Shown in pieces: positions 1 to 5,978 of a DNA stretch of 7,150 nucleotides. This stretch comes from Accumulibacter sp. (lineage in GTDB: Bacteria; Pseudomonadota; Gammaproteobacteria; Burkholderiales; Rhodocyclaceae): the NCBI GenBank assembly GCA_031274075.1, contig JAISQQ010000175.1, forward strand, positions 1 to 7,150, written 5' to 3'. Under the pieces are notes generated by a model. The model had not been told where the DNA came from. It searched no databases and saw only the letters and a list, made by a program, of their open reading frames with translations. Position numbers and translations under genes: made by a program. Positions within the stretch are counted from its first letter, which is position 1. Each line of letters begins with the position of its first letter.

Positions 1-1052
<1,052 letters not shown>

Positions 1053-1112
1053 CAAGAACTGACTCCGGTTGGAAGCTTGGAAACCTCTCCCTTCAGGGGA
1101 TAATGCCGTGCG

Positions 1113-1132
1113 GGAGGGGCATAAGCCCTTCC
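1113..1132. other. Small hairpin in the hemA-prfA spacer
   Basis: GGAGGGGC and GCCCTTCC form an 8-bp stem around an ATAA loop when read on the plus strand, with one G-T pair. In the minus-strand transcript that pair becomes an A-C mismatch, so the hairpin would be weaker there. No T-run follows, so it is not a convincing terminator. It sits in the hemA-prfA spacer beside a second, perfect palindrome and could be a processing or attenuation structure. This is a structural observation only. Confidence 0.35.
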
Positions 1133-1140
1133 GTGCTTTA

Positions 1141-1168
1141 GTCCGGCCTGCCGGACGTGGATTGAAAC
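1141..1168 (+). repeat. Solitary CRISPR-repeat-like unit
   Basis: This 28-bp segment consists of a perfect palindrome, GTCCGGC-CT-GCCGGAC, followed by GTGGATTGAAAC. The order (GTC, GC-rich stem, CGTGGATTGAAAC end) matches the architecture of type I-C CRISPR repeats as I remember them, and the last 13 bases agree with the typical I-C end. There is only one copy in the window, no regular spacers and no cas genes, so it is not an array. It lies in the hemA-prfA spacer, ending 8 bp before the hemA stop codon. It may be a relic repeat, a chance palindrome, or an RNA hairpin in the prfA leader. Confidence 0.4.
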
Positions 1169-1176
1169 ATGATCTG

Positions 1177-2430
1177 TCAGTTGGGGTCGAGATGCAGCTT
1201 GAACAGCCGGGCCACCAGCGCCCGCAGTTCGCCCGGGTTGCCCTCGGACTGGTTAAGGGCCTGCGTCGGGGCGTGCAGGTGCTTGTTGGTCAGGCGCTGC
1301 GAAAGCTGCTCCAGCACGGCCTCCGGCGCTTCGCCGCGGGCCAGCAGCTTGAGCGCGTGCTCCATTTCGCTCTGCCGCACGCGCTCGGCCTGGTCGCGCA
1401 ATACCCGGATGAGCGGAACGCTCTCGCGCGTTTTCAGCCATTGCAGGAAATCGTCGACGCGCCGCTCGACGATTTCCTCGGCCTCGATCACCGCCGACTG
1501 CCGCGACTCGCGCCCGGACTCGACGATCCGCGCCAGATCGTCAACGGTGTAGAGAAAGACGTCGTCGAGCTTGCCGGCTTCCTTTTCGACGTCGCGCGGC
1601 ACCGCCAGGTCGACGATGAAGATCGGCCGGTGCCGGCGCGCGCGGACGGCCCGCTCGACCAGCCCCAGCCCGATGATCGGCAACTGGCTGGCGGTGCACG
1701 AGACGACGATGTCGAATTCGGCGAAGCGCGCCGCCATGTCTTCCAGGCCGATCGCCGCGCCGCCGCATTTTTCGGCGATTTCCCGGCCGCGCTCAATGGT
1801 GCGGTTGGCGATGACCATCCGCCGGGGACGCTGCGCCGCGAAATGCGCGGCGCACAGCCCGATCATCTCGCCCGCGCCGATGAACAGCACGTTCTGCTCG
1901 GCGACGCGCCCGAAGATGCGCTCGGCCAGACGCACCGACGCCGCGGCCATGGAGACGATGTTGGCGCCGATCGCGGTGCCGGAACGCACATCCTTGGCGA
2001 CCGAAAACGCTTGCTGGAACAGCTTGTCGAGCGTCGCGCCGAGCGCGCCCGCCTCGCGCGCGATACGCGCCGCCTCTTTCATCTGCCCCAGGATCTGCGG
2101 CTCCCCGAGCACCATCGAATCGAGTCCGCTGGCCACCCGGAAGGCATGGCGCACGGCGTCGCGCCGCGGATGGGTATACAGGTAAGGCGCGATCTCGCGC
2201 AAGGGAACGCGCCGGTAGTCCGAGAGCCAACTCGCCGCCGCCTCCGGGTTCTCGGCCTGGCAGTAAAGCTCGACCCGGTTGCAAGTCGACACGATGGCCG
2301 CCTCCAGGATCTTGCCGCCGCCGGCCAGCGCCCGCAGCGCCGGACGCAGTTCCCCGGCATGGAACGCCAGTTGCTCGCGCACCGTGAGCGGCGCCGTGCG
2401 GTGGTTGATACCGAGAGTGAAGAGCGCCAT
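1177..2430 (-). CDS. hemA: Glutamyl-tRNA reductase
   Basis: The enzyme reduces glutamyl-tRNA(Glu) with NADPH to glutamate-1-semialdehyde, the first committed step of tetrapyrrole (heme) synthesis by the C5 pathway, in the cytosol. The product is 417 residues, the normal length. The N-terminal catalytic domain opens with LGINHRTAP and has the nucleophile Cys50 in STCNRVELY. His95 lies just before the signature [18 protein letters not shown] (about 99-116). The NADPH domain has the glycine-rich GAGEM at 185-189 and ANRT at 208-211. The helical dimerisation domain follows from about residue 310. I see no good Shine-Dalgarno before this ATG, but the conserved N-terminus fixes the start. An extended -10 promoter lies about 56-61 bp upstream. 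The gene is followed by prfA on the same strand, probably in one transcript. Confidence 0.98.
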   Translation of the reverse strand: MALFTLGINHRTAPLTVREQLAFHAGELRPALRALAGGGKILEAAIVSTCNRVELYCQAENPEAAASWLSDYRRVPLREIAPYLYTHPRRDAVRHAFRVASGLDSMVLGEPQILGQMKEAARIAREAGALGATLDKLFQQAFSVAKDVRSGTAIGANIVSMAAASVRLAERIFGRVAEQNVLFIGAGEMIGLCAAHFAAQRPRRMVIANRTIERGREIAEKCGGAAIGLEDMAARFAEFDIVVSCTASQLPIIGLGLVERAVRARRHRPIFIVDLAVPRDVEKEAGKLDDVFLYTVDDLARIVESGRESRQSAVIEAEEIVERRVDDFLQWLKTRESVPLIRVLRDQAERVRQSEMEHALKLLARGEAPEAVLEQLSQRLTNKHLHAPTQALNQSEGNPGELRALVARLFKLHLDPN

Positions 2431-2451
2431 GCGTCGGATAAGTTATGGGAG

Positions 2452-2465
2452 TTCGCGGCCGCGAA
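2452..2465. promoter_or_regulatory. Perfect 14-bp palindrome in the hemA leader
   Basis: TTCGCGGCCGCGAA is a perfect palindrome between the proposed hemA -10 box and the hemA ATG. It would fall roughly 15-27 nt into the transcript. It could be a protein-binding site, a small RNA hairpin, or chance in GC-rich DNA. Function is not shown by sequence alone. Confidence 0.3.
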
Positions 2466-2485
2466 TGCCTGCGCCAGGGGAGGCG

Positions 2486-2494
2486 ATTATATCA
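2486..2494 (-). promoter_or_regulatory. Extended -10 promoter for hemA
   Basis: Read on the minus strand the sequence is TGATATAAT, a perfect TATAAT with the TGn extension that lets sigma-70 promoters work with a poor -35. No good -35 hexamer is present: 17 bp upstream reads CCAAGG. Transcription would start near 2479, leaving a leader of about 50 nt before the hemA ATG. The AT-rich box stands out from its GC-rich surroundings. It probably drives hemA-prfA. Confidence 0.65.
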
Positions 2495-2498
2495 CCCG

Positions 2499-2520
2499 CC
2501 CCGATTGCCCTTGGTCGGGG
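2499..2520. promoter_or_regulatory. Dyad CCCCGA-N10-TCGGGG over the hemA -35 position
   Basis: Six-base arms CCCCGA (2499-2504) and TCGGGG (2515-2520) are perfect inverted repeats separated by 10 bp. With the -10 at 2486-2491, the expected -35 hexamer (2509-2514) falls between the arms. That geometry fits a dimeric regulator acting at the promoter, but the arms are GC-rich and could arise by chance. As a transcribed hairpin it has no T-run and so is not a terminator. Confidence 0.35.
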
Positions 2521-2521
2521 A

Positions 2522-2575
2522 TCAGGTGACAGGTGGCAGGGAACAGGAGTTAGCGGCGCTTCGCGCCGGAAAAAA
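2522..2575 (-). repeat. Composite repeat, left copy: T-run, hairpin, CCTG heptads
   Basis: Read on the minus strand: six Ts (2575-2570), then a perfect 6-bp hairpin CGGCGC-GAA-GCGCCG (2568-2554), then four CCTG words spaced exactly 7 bp apart (minus-strand matches to CAGG at 2544, 2537, 2530 and 2523). The heptads are degenerate: CCTGTTC, CCTGCCA, CCTGTCA, CCTGATC. A similar hairpin-plus-heptad patch with inverted heptads lies at 3438-3489, on the other side of the parDE pair. This is non-coding sequence between the parE stop and the hemA promoter. Confidence 0.5.
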
Positions 2576-2607
2576 TGGACAGGTGGAAGACGCTTCGCTT
2601 TTCCGCC

Positions 2608-2964
2608 CTACGAACCGCGTTTCAGCCGCTCGATCTCCACATGAAACGACGGGGTGAATTCGGCGATCAGACTTTCGATGTCGCGTACCTGATGCTGGAT
2701 CGTCAGCACGGCGATACCTTCCGGAACGATCTCGTAAATCACAAAATGCTGTCGCGCCGGAACCATCAGGAAGGGCATGGCGCGATACCGGCGCAAGCGT
2801 CCAGCTTCCGGCATGGCTGCCGCCCGCCTCATGGCCGCGTACAGATCGGACAAATAACGGCCGGCGGCTCCCTCACCCCATTCGCGGCAAGACCGCGCGT
2901 GGATTTTGCGTAAGTCATGGGCAGCGTTCCGGGTCAGAAAGAAACGCGCGGAAGGCGCGGTCAT
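2608..2964 (-). CDS. parE: ParE/RelE-family toxin of a type II toxin-antitoxin pair
   Basis: This 118-residue protein has the ParE/RelE fold pattern: NAAHDLRKI (13-21) in the first helix, WGEGAAGRYLSDL (29-41) in the second, then PEAGRLRRY (52-60), the core strand QHFVIYEIV (72-80), and VLTIQHQVRDIESLI (86-100) at the usual end. ParE members poison DNA gyrase, while RelE members cut mRNA on the ribosome. The strand and end motifs look more ParE-like, but the target cannot be read from sequence. About 18 residues follow the usual end of the fold. Its ATG overlaps the antitoxin stop in an ATGA, so translation is probably coupled, and a GAAGG precedes the ATG. Chromosomal pairs like this are usually autoregulated by the antitoxin-toxin complex. 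Confidence 0.85.
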   Translation of the reverse strand: MTAPSARFFLTRNAAHDLRKIHARSCREWGEGAAGRYLSDLYAAMRRAAAMPEAGRLRRYRAMPFLMVPARQHFVIYEIVPEGIAVLTIQHQVRDIESLIAEFTPSFHVEIERLKRGS

Positions 2965-3230
2965 TGCCAGCCTTCGGCCTCTTTGCGCTCAAGCTGCGCC
3001 ATGTCGCCCTCGAAGCCGCCACTGGACGCAAAAACACGACCCGCCGCCAGGTCGCGGTAGCCGGTGAGGATGGCGTCCTGCGCGAACTGGCTTTCGCGTC
3101 GTTCCATGTCGCGGCGGATCAGGTCGCGCACATATTCGCTGGGGGTTTCGTACAGGCCGGTCTCGCCCACCATGCGCCCCACGAATTCGGCCAGGGGTTG
3201 TGACAGGCGGGCATTGATGCGCTCGGACAT
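2961..3230 (-). CDS. parD: ParD-like ribbon-helix-helix antitoxin
   Basis: This 89-residue protein should neutralise the adjacent toxin and repress the operon. Residues 1-45 fit a ribbon-helix-helix DNA-binding domain: strand ERINARLSQPL, first helix AEFVGRMVGETG, a turn at LYETPSEY, and second helix VRDLIRRDMERRE. The remaining polar C-terminal half (about 46-89) is the expected toxin-wrapping tail. The start MSERINARL is chosen because it begins exactly at the domain. The frame stays open upstream to a GTG at 3305, but those codons are low-quality and arginine-rich. No clear Shine-Dalgarno precedes the chosen ATG. The gene overlaps the toxin gene by 4 bp. Confidence 0.83.
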   Translation of the reverse strand: MSERINARLSQPLAEFVGRMVGETGLYETPSEYVRDLIRRDMERRESQFAQDAILTGYRDLAAGRVFASSGGFEGDMAQLERKEAEGWQ

Positions 3231-3236
3231 GGGGAA

Positions 3237-3258
3237 TCTCACGGGTTGGCTTGTGAGA
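3237..3258. promoter_or_regulatory. Candidate parDE operator, TCTCAC-N10-GTGAGA
   Basis: Perfect 6-bp inverted arms TCTCAC (3237-3242) and GTGAGA (3253-3258) lie 7 bp upstream of the parD ATG. A third half-site, CTCAC (3301-3305), lies further upstream. Ribbon-helix-helix antitoxins usually bind such repeated short arms next to their own start codon, so autorepression is the likely role. This is inferred from position and symmetry. Confidence 0.45.
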
Positions 3259-3287
3259 CGCCATTGTCGCATGAAAGGCCGCGTTTG

Positions 3288-3311
3288 GCGCATATATTGC
3301 CTCACATGCGC
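3288..3311. promoter_or_regulatory. Second dyad with AT-rich core upstream of parD
   Basis: GCGCAT (3288-3293) and ATGCGC (3306-3311) are perfect inverted arms around a 12-bp centre that contains the most AT-rich stretch of this spacer. On the minus strand the centre reads GGCAATAT. The AT-rich stretch is the best place for a parDE -10 box, though I cannot name a convincing -35. The rest of the 3231-3432 spacer holds no gene. It also carries GCATTCCG (3360-3367) and CGGAATGC (3422-3429), a widely spaced inverted pair of unknown meaning. Confidence 0.3.
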
Positions 3312-3432
3312 TGTTTACCGAACGAGCGCGGGGCGGGTCGCGTTTTGTACGGCAGAGCCGCATTCCGTTTTGCGGAACCCGCCGCTTGTCCCGCGGCTTT
3401 GCCACCGTTTGATTACGACCGACGGAATGCCT

Positions 3433-4614
3433 TCAGGTTTCCGGCGGCTTCGCCGTCGCATGAATCTCCGATCCCTGATCCCTGGCCTGCGGTCGCATGG
3501 CGCTGAAGCGCTCGGCGGAATCGCGCACTACGTCGTTCAGGTTCTTGTGCACGGCTTGCCGGGCGCGCAGCCAGTCGGAGCCGGTGGTGCCGGTGAACAG
3601 CGCGGTGCGCAGCACGTCCAGCCAGTGCTGGCAGCCGAGCGCCTTGGCGTCGGCGTTGAGGGTGTCGAGCAGGTCCCTCAGGGTCGAGCGCAGGTCTTCC
3701 TGGGCGCGTTTCTGGGGACAGGAAACGCGCGCGTCGAAACCGTAGCGGCAGGCCTGGAACTTGTTGTAGCGGGCCACCTGCAGCGCCTTGCCGGCGTCGA
3801 AGCCGGGCCGTTCGCGCAACAGGTAGCGCGACAGCGCCTGCGCCAGCGCGGCCAGCGCGGCGGCTTGAACGACGTCGAGCGGCGTGTCGCAGACGCGGAT
3901 TTCGACCGTGCCGTACTCGGGCTTGGGCCGGATATCCCAGTACAGGTCCTTGATGCCGGTGACGATGCCGCAATCGCGCAGGAAGCCGAAATGCTCCAGG
4001 AAACCGTCCCAGTCCGCGAGCTCGGGGCATTGTCCGCTCAGCGGAAACGCCGTCACGGCGTTGAGGCGCGCGGAATGGAACAGGGTGTCGACGCCGTCGA
4101 TGTACGGCGACGCCGCCGACAGGGCGATGAAGTACGGCATGTAGGGGCCGAGCGCCTGGGTCAGCCACACGGCGTCGTCGGCGCTGGCGCAGCCGACGTG
4201 GATATGCTGGCCGAAAACGGTAAACTGCTTGGCCAGGTAGCCGTAGCGCTCGTAGGTCATTTCGTAGCGCTCTCCGGGTGAGATGCGCCGGTCCGGCCAG
4301 GAATGGAAGGGATGCGCGCCGCCGCCGCAGACGGCGATGTTGTTGCGCGCGCACTGCTCGACCAGCAGGCCGCGCATGGCGTCGAGATCGGCGGCGATGC
4401 CGTCGGCCGACGGGCGCACCCGCGTGTTGATCTCGATCATGCTCTCGGTGATCTCCAGCTTGACCTCGCCGTTGGCGCCGTCGTGCCGCGCGGCGCGCAG
4501 GAGGTCGGTCGCGCCGCGCGTCAGATCGTAGTTGCGCGTGGTCAGCAATTGCAGTTCGAGCTCGACGCCGAGCGTCAAGGGCTCGCTGTCGTGGAATTCC
4601 AGACTATCGCTCAT
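3433..4614 (-). CDS. ybdK: YbdK-type carboxylate-amine (glutamate-cysteine) ligase
   Basis: This protein of 393 residues belongs to the GCS2 family, which joins an amine to a gamma-carboxylate using ATP. E. coli YbdK shows only weak gamma-glutamylcysteine ligase activity, so the true substrate is unknown. Family marks: LGVELELQLL (15-24), VKLEITESMIEINT (51-64), the core GQHIHVG (135-141), SPYIDGVDTLFHSARL (169-184), and EYGTVEIRVCD (233-243) in the active-site sheet. A GGAGG six bases before the ATG supports the start, and the ATG overlaps the antiporter stop by 4 bp, so the two are translationally coupled. E. coli YbdK is about 372 residues. The extra tail from about residue 375 is encoded over a hairpin-plus-heptad repeat and looks acquired. 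The same frame stays open upstream through the antiporter gene, but those residues have no family character. Confidence 0.93.
   Translation of the reverse strand: MSDSLEFHDSEPLTLGVELELQLLTTRNYDLTRGATDLLRAARHDGANGEVKLEITESMIEINTRVRPSADGIAADLDAMRGLLVEQCARNNIAVCGGGAHPFHSWPDRRISPGERYEMTYERYGYLAKQFTVFGQHIHVGCASADDAVWLTQALGPYMPYFIALSAASPYIDGVDTLFHSARLNAVTAFPLSGQCPELADWDGFLEHFGFLRDCGIVTGIKDLYWDIRPKPEYGTVEIRVCDTPLDVVQAAALAALAQALSRYLLRERPGFDAGKALQVARYNKFQACRYGFDARVSCPQKRAQEDLRSTLRDLLDTLNADAKALGCQHWLDVLRTALFTGTTGSDWLRARQAVHKNLNDVVRDSAERFSAMRPQARDQGSEIHATAKPPET
3438..3489 (+). repeat. Composite repeat, right copy: hairpin and CCTG heptads
   Basis: Read on the plus strand: TTT, then a 7-bp hairpin CGGCGGC-TTC-GCCGTCG with one G-T pair (3442-3458), a short spacer, then CTCCG and heptads with CCTG at 3474 and 3481, and an off-phase CCTG at 3486. 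The order matches the left copy at 2522-2575 read on the minus strand, including TTTCCGGCG before the hairpin and CTCC before the heptads. It overlaps the last 17 or so sense codons of the ybdK-type gene, where it encodes the C-terminal tail. The hairpin loop reads TTC on the plus strand in both copies, so only the heptads are clearly inverted. Confidence 0.45.
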
Positions 4615-5885
4615 AGCGCGCCTCCAGGAACTTCTTTTTCCACCGCCGTCTCGCCCGCGCGATTGAGGGCCAGGCGGCACAGTACCGGACCGGCGATGTC
4701 CATGATCGCCGCGGCGAGAAAAGCCAGTTGCAAGGCCGAATTGCCGATCTCCGGATAAAGCCGGCCGATCTCGAAGGCCATGAACACCGCGGTCGCCGAC
4801 AGCGGCTGGATGCCGATCCCCACCAGCAGCCGCTTGCCGCCGGACAGGGCGCCGCCGGACAGCGCCATGGCCAGCAGCTTGGTCGCCGCGCGCACCAGCA
4901 GCAGGCCGATCGCCTGCGCGGCCATCAGCCAGGTGACGTCGCGCCACGGCAGCGAGGCGCCGACCACCACGAACAGGATGATCGCCAGCATGCCGTGCCC
5001 TTCGGGCAGGCCGGTGTAGCTGAGCACCTTGGCTTCGTCGCTGAACGACAGGAGGACGCCCATCAGGAACAAGGTGAGGAATACCGGCACGCCGAGCATG
5101 CGCGAGACGCCGATCGCCAGCAGGGCCATCGCCACCAGCACGAAGACCTGCGACAGCGAACGCTTGGGCAGATAGCCGGCGATGAGCAGCGCCAGGCGCG
5201 AGGCCAGCCAGCCGAGCAGGCACGCGCCCAGGCCGGCCCACAGCGGATGCGCCAGCACCACCATCCAGGTAACGTCCTGCTGCGCGTGCACGAAGCCGAG
5301 CACGATCACGAAAACGACCAGCGAGGCCGCCATGCCGAGCGCCGAATACATCATGACGCGCTCGGTGACCTGCCCCTGCGCCCGCGATTCCTCGATGATC
5401 AGCAGCACCACGGCCGGCGCCGAGGCCATGGTCACCGCCGCCGTCGCCGCCGCCCAGGCCGGCGAAAGCCCGGCCACGAAACAGGCGAAGCCATAGATCG
5501 CCAGGAACGACAGCGCGATATCGCCGACGCTGCCGCGCAGCAGGTCGCGGTTGCGCAGCAGCCAGCGCAGGTCGAGCCGGCGGCCGGCTTCGAGCAGCAG
5601 CAGGCCATGCGCCGCGTCGGCGATGGGGCGGAGCTGGGCCAGGATATCGTCGCTGATCCAGCCGAGCAGTGGCGGCCCGAAAACCGTCCCGGCGGCGACG
5701 TAGCCGAGCACCCGCGGCCAGCCCCAGCGCGCGCGCAGCCATTCGGCCACCAGCAGGCCGATCACCAGCAGCAGGCTGAGCAGCGCCAGCGTGTCGATGC
5801 GCGACGGGAAGGGCGGCAGGAAGTACAGCGTGCCCTGCATCGCCGTCCATGCCCCGCGCACGGGGGAAAGGAGCGATTCATTCAT
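4611..5885 (-). CDS. CPA2-family cation/proton antiporter (KefB/KefC-like membrane domain)
   Basis: This is an inner-membrane protein of 424 residues with about 12 hydrophobic segments, matching the membrane domain of monovalent cation:proton antiporter-2 carriers. Examples are TLALLSLLLVIGLLVAEWL (32-50), VLGYVAAGTVFGPPLLGWI (59-77), and the typical LLLLEAGRRLDL (95-106), where relatives usually have a GLELDL-like end. Also present are ILFVVVGASLPW (303-314) and RAATKLLA (332-339). No C-terminal RCK/TrkA-N nucleotide-binding domain follows, unlike KefB and KefC. Where many cation/proton antiporters have an aspartate in the unwound ion-site helix, this protein reads MASAPAVV (153-160). The ATG at 5885 is chosen over one 10 codons upstream because AGGAG stands 9 nt before it and lies inside the longer frame. 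The stop overlaps the ligase start. Likely cations are K+ or Na+, but this is unproven. Confidence 0.87.
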   Translation of the reverse strand: MNESLLSPVRGAWTAMQGTLYFLPPFPSRIDTLALLSLLLVIGLLVAEWLRARWGWPRVLGYVAAGTVFGPPLLGWISDDILAQLRPIADAAHGLLLLEAGRRLDLRWLLRNRDLLRGSVGDIALSFLAIYGFACFVAGLSPAWAAATAAVTMASAPAVVLLIIEESRAQGQVTERVMMYSALGMAASLVVFVIVLGFVHAQQDVTWMVVLAHPLWAGLGACLLGWLASRLALLIAGYLPKRSLSQVFVLVAMALLAIGVSRMLGVPVFLTLFLMGVLLSFSDEAKVLSYTGLPEGHGMLAIILFVVVGASLPWRDVTWLMAAQAIGLLLVRAATKLLAMALSGGALSGGKRLLVGIGIQPLSATAVFMAFEIGRLYPEIGNSALQLAFLAAAIMDIAGPVLCRLALNRAGETAVEKEVPGGAL

Positions 5886-5915
5886 TTTTCGGCTTCTCCT
5901 CGATCGGGAAAACAC

Positions 5916-5949
5916 GCGGCCGGCCCCGCCCGCCCTGGCCGTTTGCCAG
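5916..5949 (-). terminator. Possible weak terminator or attenuator between hydrolase and antiporter genes
   Basis: Two hairpins follow the hydrolase stop on the minus strand. The first is a perfect 5-bp stem CTGGC-AAACG-GCCAG (5949-5935). The second is GCGG-GGCCGG-CCGC (5929-5916), followed by GTGTTTTCCC. The T-run is only four bases, so termination would be partial at best. The 93-bp gap therefore may allow read-through into the antiporter and ligase genes. Confidence 0.3.
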
Positions 5950-5978
5950 CCGGCGGCGCCCCGCGCTTCGTCTGCGAA

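Noticed and set aside
1141..1168. A true CRISPR array
   Set aside because: Only one repeat-like unit is present, with no second copy, no regular spacers and no cas genes in the window.
1069..2529. Long plus-strand frames (486 codons here, and others opposite the remaining genes)
   Set aside because: They are antisense shadows of hemA and other genes with clear motifs. Their translations are low-complexity and match nothing I recognise.
2570..2607. T-run after the parE stop as a rho-independent terminator
   Set aside because: The sequence before the six Ts has only a 4-bp stem (GAAG/CTTC), and the strong hairpin lies after the T-run in the transcript rather than before it.
3231..3305. An upstream start for the antitoxin giving 114 residues
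   Set aside because: The added residues are arginine- and glutamine-rich with three MRQ repeats, overlap the operator-like dyads, and precede the natural beginning of the ribbon-helix-helix domain.
3433..5850. An 805-codon minus-strand frame continuous with the ligase, suggesting a fusion protein
   Set aside because: The upstream half is an out-of-frame reading of the antiporter gene, rich in A, R, G and P with no family character. The ligase has its own ATG with a GGAGG site.
5886..5915. An antiporter start 10 codons upstream
   Set aside because: The AGGAG site for the ATG at 5885 lies inside that extension, and the added residues are a basic stretch with no homology that I recognise.
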